Below, one piece after another: positions 29,719 to 39,598 of a stretch of DNA of 64,000 nt. Both the position numbers and the translations under genes were made by a program. Source of the DNA: Flavobacterium oreochromis. Lineage in GTDB: Bacteria; Bacteroidota; Bacteroidia; Flavobacteriales; Flavobacteriaceae. The stretch is taken from positions 62,001 to 126,000 of the forward strand of contig NZ_CP067377.1 in the NCBI RefSeq assembly GCF_019565455.1, written 5' to 3'. The notes under the pieces were generated by a model. It did not search any database and was not told the DNA's origin. It worked only from the letters and a program-made list of their open reading frames with translations. Position 1 is the first letter of the stretch, and every line of letters starts with the position of its first letter.

Positions 29719-31647
29719 TTATTTATTTTTCACTTGACTTTCTAGTTCTTTAATTTTTTTATTTTGTTCTATGACATAAAGTGTTAACTCTTCAATTTTC
29801 TGTAAAAGCTTTATCTGAAAATCCCCTAAATTTACTCCTTCTTTTTCCATTTCTTTAGCAGAGGCAATCTCAGGTAAGTGCTTCTTTTCTTTAATATGCT
29901 TTTCTACTACCTCTAAAGTTGGTAAATTATACTTTTCATCAAATACAAAATCAGCTGTTGGGGTAATCGTAACTTTTATTTCTTTGGCCTCAAATTTACC
30001 TTGAAGAGCCGCATCTCCTTTACCTGAAATCCTAAAACGCTCAGAAATATTTGTACCATCATTAGTAAAAACCTTTAAACTACATGATACATCAGTTCTT
30101 GGACTAATAATTAAATCACCTGCACTTCCTAAATTTCCAGATTCTGCCCATGCAATTTGCGCTGGAATCTGACTAATTACACTTCCAATCCTATTATCTA
30201 TTATCACACCTGATTTCGCATTATCGCCCACATGAAATTTTCCTTGTGGTTCAACAGTTCCTATCCCTACAGCTCCATTATTAGCTACAATTGCATTATT
30301 ATAAAGCTGAAATTCAGGTCTTCCACTATTAGATCGAGATAATTTTAAAACAGACTCTTGCACATCCCCTACATCTGAACTAGTAAAATCTAAATCAATT
30401 GCATTTCCTCTATCAGCAGTAATAAAACGCCATCTGTACTTATCTGGATAATTTGCAGATAAAATCATATTAGTAGCAGTTTCCATATTACCAAAAATTT
30501 CTAGTTTAGCACTAGGTGTTATTGTTCCAATCCCCAAATTGGCATCTATAAAAACACCTCCATCAAATCTCGAATTACCAGAATTTACAAACAATTTTAC
30601 ATTCTGAGCTTTTGGATTACTCGAATTACCTCCTATAATAACCTTAGAATTAGATTTTTCCATCTCAAGAGATGTATTATCATTTCCATCTTCAAAAACT
30701 TTAAAAACTTCTTCTTGTTTTTTATTATACATAAGAAAAGTACCATCCATCCCCGCCGTTCCTATCATTCTAAAACGATCCATATCATTTCTATCTATAA
30801 TATTAAAAAATGCCGTAGCTCCTTTATTATCACCTGCAATCTTACTTGGAAAATCAAAAAAATTCAACATTCTAGTTTTTTTATATCCTGGCCCTGTTCC
30901 TAATGCACTTCCTGCTGATAAAACGACACAAGAATCATTTGTCTCTGGAGGAGAAGGGAAAACTGCTCCATTAGCTATTGTAGATGTAAAAATAGCTTGA
31001 GATGCTCTTACATCCCCTATAACTTCAAATTTAGCTGTTGGAGATACCGTTCCAATACCTACATTACCATTTCCTAAGGCACAAAAAAGACTATTTTTTG
31101 CATTTATATCAAAATCCGAATAATATATTCCTTTTGGAATATTATACAAAGGATCTTTTATCGAAACGGAAGTGAAATTTTGCTGTTTAGCAACATCTTG
31201 ATAAACCCCATTATTCTGTATTACAGTAGCATCTGTCCTATAAGTTGTCCCTCCTCTTAAAAAAACAACAACATTATTATTTGACCAATCACAAACTACT
31301 CTTCCTATTGGTGAAATTATCAAACCCGAATTGTCTGGATTTTCCACCCCATGAGTAAAGTTTTCTAATTTTATTGAATTACCCGCAGATCCCCATCCAA
31401 AACCAATTGAATGTATTGTGACTGTACCATGTGCAAGCCAATTCCTATCTTCATGAATAAAATTCCTATAAATACTTATTTCTTTTATTCCATTTTGATT
31501 GACATTGCTCAATAGAACGGGAACATACTGATCAAAAGTACCAAAAGTAGTAAACGAAGTTATTGACTGTCCATAATTTTTAAAAGAAAAAAGGAAAAAA
31601 AAGAATATATAATATCTTAAACAAACCTTAAAAAACTTACTCCTCAT
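29719..31647 (-). CDS. Secreted fibre-like protein with C-terminal coiled coil (Bacteroidota tail-fibre-domain-like)
   Basis: This intact protein of 642 residues begins with a signal peptide (YYIFFFFLFSFKNYGQS). Its body is made of beta-rich repeats marked by VGIGTVSPTAKFEVIGDVRA, LGIGTITPSAKLEIFGNM and VGIGTVEPQGKFHVGD, motifs common in secreted flavobacterial adhesin- or fibre-like proteins. The C-terminus (TADFVFDEKYNLPTLEVVEK, KEKKHLPEIASAKEMEKEGV, then IKLLQKIEELTLYVIEQNKK) ends in a trimer-type coiled coil, but no peptidase S74 catalytic serine was noticed. It is transcribed alone: a promoter element lies 23 bases upstream and terminators lie on both sides. It may sit on the cell surface with the polysaccharide; a function is not known. 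Confidence 0.7.
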   Translation of the reverse strand: MRSKFFKVCLRYYIFFFFLFSFKNYGQSITSFTTFGTFDQYVPVLLSNVNQNGIKEISIYRNFIHEDRNWLAHGTVTIHSIGFGWGSAGNSIKLENFTHGVENPDNSGLIISPIGRVVCDWSNNNVVVFLRGGTTYRTDATVIQNNGVYQDVAKQQNFTSVSIKDPLYNIPKGIYYSDFDINAKNSLFCALGNGNVGIGTVSPTAKFEVIGDVRASQAIFTSTIANGAVFPSPPETNDSCVVLSAGSALGTGPGYKKTRMLNFFDFPSKIAGDNKGATAFFNIIDRNDMDRFRMIGTAGMDGTFLMYNKKQEEVFKVFEDGNDNTSLEMEKSNSKVIIGGNSSNPKAQNVKLFVNSGNSRFDGGVFIDANLGIGTITPSAKLEIFGNMETATNMILSANYPDKYRWRFITADRGNAIDLDFTSSDVGDVQESVLKLSRSNSGRPEFQLYNNAIVANNGAVGIGTVEPQGKFHVGDNAKSGVIIDNRIGSVISQIPAQIAWAESGNLGSAGDLIISPRTDVSCSLKVFTNDGTNISERFRISGKGDAALQGKFEAKEIKVTITPTADFVFDEKYNLPTLEVVEKHIKEKKHLPEIASAKEMEKEGVNLGDFQIKLLQKIEELTLYVIEQNKKIKELESQVKNK

Positions 31648-31669
31648 TTTTATAATATTTTTATAAGCC

Positions 31670-31677
31670 CAAAAGTA
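31670..31677 (-). promoter_or_regulatory. Candidate -7 promoter element for the fibre-like gene
   Basis: On the minus strand TACTTTTG (31677-31670) matches TAnnTTTG exactly, 22 bases before the ATG at 31647. No TTG is visible at the expected -33 spacing. Because a terminator closes the upstream kinase gene, a promoter is expected in this 305-base gap. A 7-bp inverted repeat (TTCGTTA and TAACGAA, 31744-31767) lies further upstream and could be an operator, though nothing else supports that. Confidence 0.45.
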
Positions 31678-31786
31678 AAAAAATAGTTCTTTACATTAAA
31701 CATTTCTTTATAATTCACTTTAAAATAGAAGTTTATCAATACGTTCGTTATCTATCACAGTAACGAAAAAATTAAATTCTAACAAA

Positions 31787-31813
31787 ATGAGTCCGATAAA
31801 ATATCGAACTCAT
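31787..31813 (-). terminator. Hairpin terminator of the wza-wzc operon end (twin of 29638-29664)
   Basis: The stem has arms ATGAGT, an odd pair, and CGATA, matched by TATCG and ACTCAT, with loop AAA. On the minus strand the odd pair is a U-G wobble, and the stem is followed by TTTTGTT. It lies 139 bases beyond the Wzc stop at 31953. Relative to its twin, the sixth base pair is T-A instead of C-G on both arms, a compensating change that supports a real RNA hairpin. Confidence 0.65.
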
Positions 31814-31952
31814 ATCATGAAAATTAATTATAGATTTATCTAAACTTCTAGACAAAATTCTTTGCCTTAAGAATATCTTCTATATTATCATAAAAACATG
31901 TTACACAAAAGAAATCGTCAGATTTATATTTTACTTCAGAATAAATAAATCT

Positions 31953-34300
31953 CTAATTTTTTTCCCAAAAAGTTTTTTCTCTTATTTCTTGACCATATCC
32001 ATATCCATACCCATATCCATTTATTACATCTGTATCATTTAATACTAAAGACATATTTGGTAATTTTCCTTCTCTATATATGGTATTCGGAATTTTTAAT
32101 AATTCTTTCTCTAGGTATTTAGCTCTAACTACATATATAAAAGCATCAGCATTTTTTGCAATAAGTAAGGTATCCGTTACTAAACTCACAGGAGCTGTAT
32201 CAACTACTATATAATCATATTGTCCTTTTAAATAATCAAACATTTTTTCTAGTTTTTGCCCCATTAAAAGTTCTGCTGGATTAGGAGGAATAACTCCCGC
32301 AGGAAGAACATCAAAAGAATCATAATTAGGCAATTTAACAATATAATCTTCAATCAATTGATCTGCAGTTGTAAGATAATTAGTAACCCCTCTATTAGGT
32401 AATTGTAAATAATCATCTAGACGAGGATTTCGAATATCTAATCCTATTAATAATACTTTTTTCCCTGTTAAAGCTATAGTTCCTGCAAGATTTACAGTAA
32501 TAAATGTCTTCCCTTCTGCTGGTAAGGTAGAAGTTAAGAAAATAGTTTTAGCATTAGATCCTCTTTTTGAGTTTAAAATAAACTCAAGATTAGTTCTCAC
32601 AATACGCATAGCCTCAGCTGCACTTGAACGACTTTCTAACTGAATGATTTGCTCATGAGAATCAGAATGAGGAACATCTCCAAGGAATGGAATGCCTAAT
32701 TTATCTAAATCCGCTTTACTTTGAACTTTTGTATTTAATAAATCCCTTAAATAAATAACAACAATAGGAATTATTAAACCTATTAAAATTGCGACAAAAT
32801 AAACAATTAAAGGCTTTGGTGAGATAATCCCTTCTAAAGCATAAGCTTTATCAATTATCTTAGAATTTGGTGCTGTAGCAGCCAACGTAATTGCTGTTTC
32901 CTCTCGCTTTTTAAACAAATACAAATAGAGTTCTTCTTTTATTTGCTGCTGACGAAATATCCCCCTATATTCTCTTTCTAACTTAGGAATTTGATTTAAT
33001 TTTGAATTTAAAGAACTACGTTCTCCTATTAAACCTGCATTTTTAAACTCCAAAGCTGATTTTTGTTTAACTAAACTTTGGGCGATCGTTCCTCTTAAAG
33101 TTAAAATACGATCATTTAATTTTTCTATATTTGGATTATCAGATGTTGCACTTTTCAATAATCTATTACGCTCTATAACTAATGTATTAAATTCATTAAT
33201 AAGAACCGCAGCAGATGAATTATCAGAAGGAATCAGATTTATAGGCAAAACATCCATCTTATTTTCCTTCAATTGTGCAATCATCATATTTACTACTGAC
33301 AACTGAGTTCCCACAGAAACTTGTTCCGCATTAAACGTAGACTCTGTTCTCAAATCTAACTCTACCTCTGCAGGAATATCTGTAAGGTTATTATTTCTTT
33401 TATATTTCTCTATATTCTTTTCTACGCCTTGTAATTCCTCTGTTACAATTGCTAAACGATCATTAATAAATTTTGCTGTCTTCTCTGATATCAAATTTTT
33501 ATCAATTATGGCATCTTGATTATAGTTAAGTACTAAATTATCCAAAAAATCAACCGCTCTTTGTGGAACTGGATCGGTAATACTAATTTCTACTACATTT
33601 GTTTTTTTATTGAGAGGTTGAACTAATATCTTTTTTGAACTAAATTAATTTCTTTATCAAGGTCTTTTATATCTATTTGATACGTTCCTCCATTATAATG
33701 TTTAATCTTTTTTTTGTTATCCGATATAAATACTTTTTCTATAATAAAATTACCTAATTTATGACTTTTTATAATATCATTATAATGATATTCTCCTACT
33801 AATTCTTTATTTTGGTTGTATAAAGTAAATTTATTAGCTCCTCTTAATTCTATTCTAAGAGTTGTATCTAAATCTATTTTTTCTTTATTCTCAAAAAGAA
33901 TCTTTATTGGACTTTTACCATAAAGATTAGTAGATTTAATCCGACCAATAGCATAATAATCTATATAAAAACCACCTGATAACAAGGCTTTTCTTATTAT
34001 ATTTCTAGACTTTAAAATTTCAATTTCATCATCAATCTTATTTTTAGCTCCTCCCAAACCACCAATATCCTCTAAAACAGATAGTTCAGACACTAATCCT
34101 CCTGATTCTCCGTCTTTTATTAATACTTTAGTCGAAGCTTGATATGTAGGTGTAGCATAACGTAAATAAATTTTGGATAATAACAAGCATAACAAAATCA
34201 AAATAACAAACCAATACCAATTACGTAAAAACTTATTTAATATTTGTTTTATATTTATTTCATTTATATTTTCTTCTACTGGCATAAAATTATTTTGCAT
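31953..34300 (-). CDS. wzc: Polysaccharide co-polymerase with tyrosine kinase domain (Wzc-type), first copy, frame disrupted
   Basis: The rejoined protein has about 782 residues. Residues about 1-60 hold the first membrane helix (WYWFVILILLCLLLSKIYLR), then a Wzz-type periplasmic domain with a long coiled-coil region (NLISEKTAKFINDRLAIVTE), a second membrane helix (YFVAILIGLIIPIVVIYLRD), and a BY-kinase domain with Walker A TLPAEGKTFITVNLAGTIAL, Walker A-prime VLLIGLDIRNPRLDDYL and Walker B YDYIVVDTAPVSLVTD. The tail is GYGYGYGYGQEIREKTF, the autophosphorylation cluster. One T is missing from the run at 33631-33636 (restores VQKKILVQPLNKK). It controls chain length and works with the Wza lipoprotein eight bases upstream. 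Confidence 0.85.
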
Positions 34301-34308
34301 CTTAATTA

Positions 34309-35085
34309 TTATTTTTTAAACAATAGTACTAGTGATATTAGAACAGAACTCAACGAAATCCAAACAGGTATATTTTGGTTAAATGTAGAAGCATTAGCCC
34401 TTGCTCTGTTAGGCTCTACATAAATTAAATCATTCTGTTTCAAATAGTAATAAGGAGAATTCATAAAATCAGACTTTGTCAAATCTATTCTATGGTATGA
34501 TTTTCGACCTTCATTCTCTCTTATTAATAAAACGTTATCTCTTTTTCCATAAATTGTTAAATCACCAGCTAAACTTAACGCTTCAGGCAACGTAATACGC
34601 TCACTAACCACATTAAAACTCCCTGGTCTTACAACCTCACCTATAACACTTACTTTAAAGTTCATTATACGAATATTAACAATAGGATTTTTAATATAGA
34701 CTTTTAATTTATTTTTTAATAAACTGATTGCCTCTTCTTTCTTCAAACCTCCAAAAGTTAAAGCCCCTATAATAGGAAATTCTATTTGATTTTTTTGATC
34801 TACCAAATATAATTGTTGTTGTCTTGGACCAGACATTCCTTGATTACTTACACTTGGTGCCGTTGTACTTTCTAAATTAAAAGGGGCTGCTGCATCAGGG
34901 TCTGGAGCTGAAACTGTAATTAACAATAAATCATCTGGTTGTATTTTGGGTTCAAAAAACACTACGTTTTCAAAACTTGAATTATTAGATAGATCTGAAT
35001 AATATGCTATCTTCTTCTGTTGAGAACAACCTAATACAAAAAAAGAAATTATTCCAAAAACAAATAAATAAATTTTACTTCTCAT
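34309..35085 (-). CDS. wza: Outer-membrane polysaccharide export lipoprotein (Wza/BexD family), first copy
   Basis: This intact protein of 258 residues has a lipoprotein signal peptide (MRSKIYLFVFGIISFFVLGC, lipobox VLGC). The Poly_export domain is IQPDDLLLITVSAPDPDAAA, followed by FPIIGALTFGGLKKEEAISL and the SLBB domain with FKVSVIGEVVRPGSFNVVSE and ITLPEALSLAGDLTIYGKRD. A C-terminal hydrophobic stretch (VWISLSSVLISLVLLFKK) is the amphipathic outer-membrane helix typical of the family. It would form the octameric outer-membrane channel for glycan export together with Wzc. It lies four bases downstream of the dehydratase gene and is co-transcribed with Wzc. Confidence 0.9.
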   Translation of the reverse strand: MRSKIYLFVFGIISFFVLGCSQQKKIAYYSDLSNNSSFENVVFFEPKIQPDDLLLITVSAPDPDAAAPFNLESTTAPSVSNQGMSGPRQQQLYLVDQKNQIEFPIIGALTFGGLKKEEAISLLKNKLKVYIKNPIVNIRIMNFKVSVIGEVVRPGSFNVVSERITLPEALSLAGDLTIYGKRDNVLLIRENEGRKSYHRIDLTKSDFMNSPYYYLKQNDLIYVEPNRARANASTFNQNIPVWISLSSVLISLVLLFKK

Positions 35086-35088
35086 ACA

Positions 35089-37068
35089 TCAATTTTTATC
35101 TAGAATTTCATAATCAGAATTTAAACTTTTAAATTCTGGCACAATCATTTTCATATATTTTACAATATTATGATTAGAATATTTAAAAGTAGTATCAATC
35201 AACAATTGAATATTTTTTCTTATCTCTTCATAATCTTCTATTACATCTTGAGCTACTAATATTTTTTCATGATGAGTGGGTAAGGTCTTTGAATCATCTT
35301 TTAATAATTCTTCATATAATTTTTCACCTGGTCTTAATCCTATTTCTTTTATTTCTATATCTACATTAGGAACTAAGCCTACTAACCTTATCATTTTTTC
35401 TGCTAAACTATAAATCTTAACAGGCTTTCCCATATCAAATATGTAAATTTCTCCTCCGCATCCCATAGTCCCTGCTTCTAACACAAGCTGACAAGCTTCG
35501 GGAATTGTCATAAAATATCGAATTATATCTTTATGGGTAATCGTTACAGGACCTCCTTCCGAAATTTGTTTTGTAAACAATGGTACTACCGAACCATTAG
35601 ATCCTAAAACATTTCCAAATCGAGTCGTAATAAATTTGGTTGTTTTAATTCCTTTTTTTAATAATTCAAAATGTAATGATTGAACATATTTTTCTGCAAT
35701 TCTTTTACTTGCTCCCATCACATTACTTGGATTTACAGCCTTATCAGTTGAAACCATGACAAAACGATCTACTTGATATTGAACTGCTAAATCAGCTAAA
35801 TTACCAGTACCCATAACATTTACAAAAATAGCTTGTGATGGATTTTCTTCCATCAAAGGAACATGTTTATATGCTGCTGCGTGATATATAATATTAGGTA
35901 GATATTTTTTAAACAAATTTTCTAAACGTTGTTTATCTCTTATATCTGCTACCTTAGCAATGATTTCAATAGATGAAGTATCATATTTTTCCAATTCTAT
36001 TAATAAATTGTACAAAGGAGTCTCTGCTTGATCTACTAATAACAAAACACTAGGTTTAAAGCCTATTACTTGTCTAACGATCTCACTCCCAATAGAGCCA
36101 GCCGCTCCTGTTATTAAAACAGTCTTATTTGTGTGGGTAAGAGAAATAGCTTCATTGTCTAAAATTATAGGTTTTCTATCTAACAAATCTTCTATTTCGA
36201 AACTTTTTATTTTATTTGAAATTTCTTTTTGATTTTCCCAATCAGAAACAAGAGGAACTGTAAAAACTTTAACTCCAAGTTCTAAACATTCATCTACTAA
36301 GTCAATTTGTTCTTCTTTTGTTAGGCTTTTATCTGCAATAACTAAACCTGATATATCATTTTTTTCAAATAATTCTGAAAGATTTTCTTTAACACTAAAT
36401 ATAGGTAAACCTAATGCTCTTTTAGAATCATTAGATTGATATTTATCTATAAAACCTTTTACATGAAAACGTTTGGGGATTTCTGCTAAAAGAGCATTTG
36501 CTACTGCAATAGCGTTAGCATCTGAACCATAAACAAGTAATATTTGCTGTTTTCCGACTAATATATTTGAGAAATAAATTTCAAATATTTTCTTAACTAA
36601 TACTCTATAAAAAAAAAGTAAACAAAAAACTATAAATGAATTAACTAATAATGCTGTTGTAAAGTATAGATCTATAGAAAAAAAAGTCTTACTAATAGCA
36701 TCTATGACAACTAATGTAAAGAAAGATAAAGATTGAGCAAACAATATCTTAACAGCATCAATTATAGAAGAATGTCTAATAATTCCTGAATAGGTTTTGA
36801 ATATCCAAAAAAAGAAAATATTAACAAAAAAGTACAGAGGAATTTTAATTCCTTCATATTGAGCCGTTATAAACTTAAGATTAATTCCTTTAAATAAATA
36901 GTAAGTTAAAGCAGTAGCGAAACTAATTACAAAAATATCTAAAAAGAGAACTGACCATCTAGGTAAGTAACCTATGTTATCCAAGTTAATTTTAGATATG
37001 ATTCTATCATTAATTTTCTTGTTCAAATATTCTCTCACTTCTAAAAAAACATTATATCCCAATTTCAT
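35089..37068 (-). CDS. Membrane-bound nucleotide-sugar 4,6-dehydratase (CapD/WbpM/FlaA1 type)
   Basis: This intact protein of 659 residues has four N-terminal membrane helices (WSVLFLDIFVISFATALTYY onward), a CoA-binding-like Rossmann region (ILLVYGSDANAIAVANALLA), and the catalytic SDR domain with TVLITGAAGSIGSEIVRQVI near residue 315. The active-site run is MVSTDKAVNPSNVMGASKRI, where a methionine replaces the usual SDR tyrosine, as in WbpM. The C-terminal region has RFGNVLGSNGSVVPLFTKQI. Family members convert UDP-GlcNAc to UDP-4-keto-6-deoxy-GlcNAc, the first step to bacillosamine- or quinovosamine-type sugars. The aminotransferase 20 bases upstream would then form the 4-amino sugar. Confidence 0.9.
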   Translation of the reverse strand: MKLGYNVFLEVREYLNKKINDRIISKINLDNIGYLPRWSVLFLDIFVISFATALTYYLFKGINLKFITAQYEGIKIPLYFFVNIFFFWIFKTYSGIIRHSSIIDAVKILFAQSLSFFTLVVIDAISKTFFSIDLYFTTALLVNSFIVFCLLFFYRVLVKKIFEIYFSNILVGKQQILLVYGSDANAIAVANALLAEIPKRFHVKGFIDKYQSNDSKRALGLPIFSVKENLSELFEKNDISGLVIADKSLTKEEQIDLVDECLELGVKVFTVPLVSDWENQKEISNKIKSFEIEDLLDRKPIILDNEAISLTHTNKTVLITGAAGSIGSEIVRQVIGFKPSVLLLVDQAETPLYNLLIELEKYDTSSIEIIAKVADIRDKQRLENLFKKYLPNIIYHAAAYKHVPLMEENPSQAIFVNVMGTGNLADLAVQYQVDRFVMVSTDKAVNPSNVMGASKRIAEKYVQSLHFELLKKGIKTTKFITTRFGNVLGSNGSVVPLFTKQISEGGPVTITHKDIIRYFMTIPEACQLVLEAGTMGCGGEIYIFDMGKPVKIYSLAEKMIRLVGLVPNVDIEIKEIGLRPGEKLYEELLKDDSKTLPTHHEKILVAQDVIEDYEEIRKNIQLLIDTTFKYSNHNIVKYMKMIVPEFKSLNSDYEILDKN

Positions 37069-37088
37069 CTAATTTTCTACATTGCAAA

Positions 37089-38212
37089 TTACTGAAAAAA
37101 TAATTGAAGTTCCGAGAGAATTCGTTCTTTTTCAGTTTCTGTCAAATTAGATCCTGACGGAAGACACAATCCTCTTTCAAACAAATCCTCTGAAGTTCTT
37201 TCCCCATAATAAGAACATGATTTAAATACCGGTTGAAGATGCATAGGTTTCCACAAAGGTCTAGTTTCTATATTAGCTTTTTCAAAAGCTAATCGCAATT
37301 TTCTCTTTCATCATACGATTTTAAAACAATTGTAGTTAACCAATAATTTGAATAATAATCACTTGATGGCTCACTAAGGATAGTTACATCAGAAATATTT
37401 ATAAAAAATGCTTTATAAAATTGATTTATTCTTCTTCTCAACTCTATATATTCTTCCAAAACAAGCATTTGTCCCCTTCCTATTCCTGCACAAATATTAC
37501 TCATTCTATAATTATATCCGATATGACTATGTTGATAATGTGGGGCATTATCTCTTGCTTGGGTAGAAAGAAAAATAGCTTTATCTCTATCACTCTTCTT
37601 TTTAGTAATAATTGCTCCACCTCCTGAAGTCGTTATAATTTTATTCCCATTAAATGAAAGCACCCCAATATCTCCAAAAGTTCCGCATTTTTGATCTTTA
37701 TAAGAACTCCCTAATGCTTCTGCACTATCTTCTAATATTGGTATTTCATATTTATTTGAGATAACAATTATTTCATCTATTTTAGCAGGCATACCATATA
37801 AATGTACTATTATAATAGCTTTAGGCTTTACTCCTTTAGACAACTTATCAAGAATAGCTTTTTCTAAAGCAAGAGGACACATATTCCACGTATCTCTTTC
37901 ACTATCTATAAAAATTGGATTTGCTCCTAAATAAATAATTGGGTTTGCTGAAGCAGAAAAGGTCATTGATTGACATAAAACATAATCATGCGCTTGAACA
38001 TCTAATAAAATGAGTCCTAAATGCAATGCTGCTGTCCCTGAATTTAAAACTGCTACATTTCTATTTTCACATAAATATTTCTCTAAACTGATTTCAAATT
38101 CCGAGCAGTTTCCGTTATTAATCTCTATGAATCCAGTCTCTTTATTTTTTACAAACAGACTTTCATTTCCAGACATATGGGGACTCGACAAAAAAATGCG
38201 TTGATTAATCAT
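37089..38212 (-). CDS. DegT/DnrJ/EryC1-type sugar aminotransferase, frame disrupted
   Basis: The rejoined protein has about 374 residues of fold-type I PLP enzyme. It opens INQRIFLSSPHMSGNESLFV, resembling the PglE/WbpE group. RNVAVLNSGTAALHLGLILL and CQSMTFSASANPIIYLGANP precede IPILEDSAEALGSSYKDQKC and SFNGNKIITTSGGGAI, where the lysine in G-N-K binds PLP. One T missing from the run at 37299-37302 breaks it; repair gives ERENLRLAF-type continuation into ETRPLWKPMHLQP, the conserved C-terminus. With the membrane dehydratase next to it, it probably makes UDP-4-amino-4,6-dideoxy-GlcNAc. Confidence 0.85.
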
Positions 38213-38642
38213 TGATTATCCATGTATCTGAATCATATCTTACATCATCTTCTTCTACCATGCTTAAGGGCAAGGTGGAAAAAGAAACTAATTTTGAATC
38301 TTTTTCTAAACTCAAAATAGCATTTGCATATCCTGGAGGAATCTTTAATATTTTAGATTCATTTGCTGATAATATTTCTGTATTTACAATTAAATCTTTA
38401 GAAGGATTTTCCCAATTATCAATTTTTACAAATCCTATTTTAAATGAACCTTGAACACAATAAAAATTTTTTTCATCTAGTTTATGTCCTTGCCAAGCTC
38501 GTAATCGATCAGATTCTGAATTTTTAATTATATAAAATCTATTTATATTAGTAAATTGAAAATCATTTACAAACTGAACACTTCCTCTATGATCTTCAAA
38601 ATATCCTCCTTCCAAAATCTTAGGAAAATCCGTATTTTTCAT
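38205..38642 (-). CDS. RmlC/WxcM-like sugar cupin (putative nucleotide-sugar epimerase or isomerase)
   Basis: This intact protein of 145 residues is a small cupin: GYFEDHRGSVQFVNDFQF, INRFYIIKNSESDRLRAWQG, HKLDEKNFYCVQGSFKIGFV and IPPGYANAILSLEKDSKLVS. Histidines and a D-R-G near the start match the RmlC-like jelly roll seen in dTDP-sugar 3,5-epimerases and FdtA/WxcM ketoisomerases, but it is shorter than RmlC (about 180) and lacks enough of its signature to call it so. The start overlaps the aminotransferase end by eight bases. It may act on the keto-sugar of that pathway. Confidence 0.6.
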   Translation of the reverse strand: MKNTDFPKILEGGYFEDHRGSVQFVNDFQFTNINRFYIIKNSESDRLRAWQGHKLDEKNFYCVQGSFKIGFVKIDNWENPSKDLIVNTEILSANESKILKIPPGYANAILSLEKDSKLVSFSTLPLSMVEEDDVRYDSDTWIIND

Positions 38643-39598
38643 TATCTCAAATTAAGCTTTTTAATTAACGAAAACTTATAAGTATACAATAAAATTAAAG
38701 GTAAAAGAATCATAAAAAACATCATTACATCATTTATTTGCTTCTCATAACGTATAACGATCATATCTATCAATAACTGTACAACTGCATATACTAAAGA
38801 TACCTTTTTATGTGAAATTTTCATTTCATTACAAAGGACTTGATAAAAATGATGCCTATGTGCCTCAAAAATATTTTCTTTTAAATAAAGTCTATGCATT
38901 ATTGTGACTACTGTATCAACTCCATATACTGATAAAAACAACATCCAAACAAACGATTTTGTTTTAAGCATTAACAATACTAATGTGTAAACAATCCAAA
39001 AAGCTATACTAATACTTCCTATATCTCCAGCAAAACATTTTGCTTTTCCTCTATAATTATAAAACAGGAATACTAAGCTTGCAATCATTGGGTATAATAA
39101 AAAATCAGAAATAGTAAATATTAATTCATTCTGATTAACCCAATACATTGCGGAGAAGAAAACCAATGTATATAAGCCTGTTATACCATTAATACCATCC
39201 ATAAAATTATAAGCATTAATAATTCCTACGAATAAAAAATAAGCAATTATAATTAAATAAATGGGAAAAATTGAGAATAATCCCAACGAATAAAAAGCTA
39301 GAGTAATTGCTGTAAAATGAACAATCAATCTAATTTTATTAGGCAAACTTTGTATATCATCCCAAAAACTGACCAAACTCATTAAAGTTATACCTAGTAA
39401 AAACCATTTTAATTCTTGAAAATATTGCACTGATATTATGATTGCACTAAACCAAAATATAATACCTCCCCCTCTAATAGTAATTTCTGTATGTGCACTT
39501 CTATGATTGGGTTTATCAATAATATTGTACGTATCTGCTATTTTAAAATATATATTAATAAGTACAAATAATCCAAAAAATATAAAAATATACCCCAT
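38642..39598 (-). CDS. Initiating MraY/WecA-family polyprenyl-phosphate sugar-1-phosphate transferase
   Basis: This intact polytopic protein of 318 residues has about ten membrane helices. HRSAHTEITIRGGGIIFWF, SFWDDIQSLPNKIRLIVHF (the D-D-x-x-x-L-P motif of the family), NAYNFMDGINGITGLYT (the D-G-x-N-G loop) and FEAHRHHFYQVL (the H-x-H-H motif) are landmarks of MraY/WecA/WbpL enzymes. It would transfer a sugar-1-phosphate, such as QuiNAc or FucNAc-type, to undecaprenyl phosphate and so start the repeat unit. Its product is therefore likely to be the substrate of the glycosyltransferases in this locus. Start and stop abut both neighbours. Confidence 0.88.
   Translation of the reverse strand: MGYIFIFFGLFVLINIYFKIADTYNIIDKPNHRSAHTEITIRGGGIIFWFSAIIISVQYFQELKWFLLGITLMSLVSFWDDIQSLPNKIRLIVHFTAITLAFYSLGLFSIFPIYLIIIAYFLFVGIINAYNFMDGINGITGLYTLVFFSAMYWVNQNELIFTISDFLLYPMIASLVFLFYNYRGKAKCFAGDIGSISIAFWIVYTLVLLMLKTKSFVWMLFLSVYGVDTVVTIMHRLYLKENIFEAHRHHFYQVLCNEMKISHKKVSLVYAVVQLLIDMIVIRYEKQINDVMMFFMILLPLILLYTYKFSLIKKLNLR

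Noticed and set aside
38205..38642. Canonical RmlC
   Set aside because: Only 145 residues and only part of the cupin signature matches; better described as RmlC/WxcM-like.
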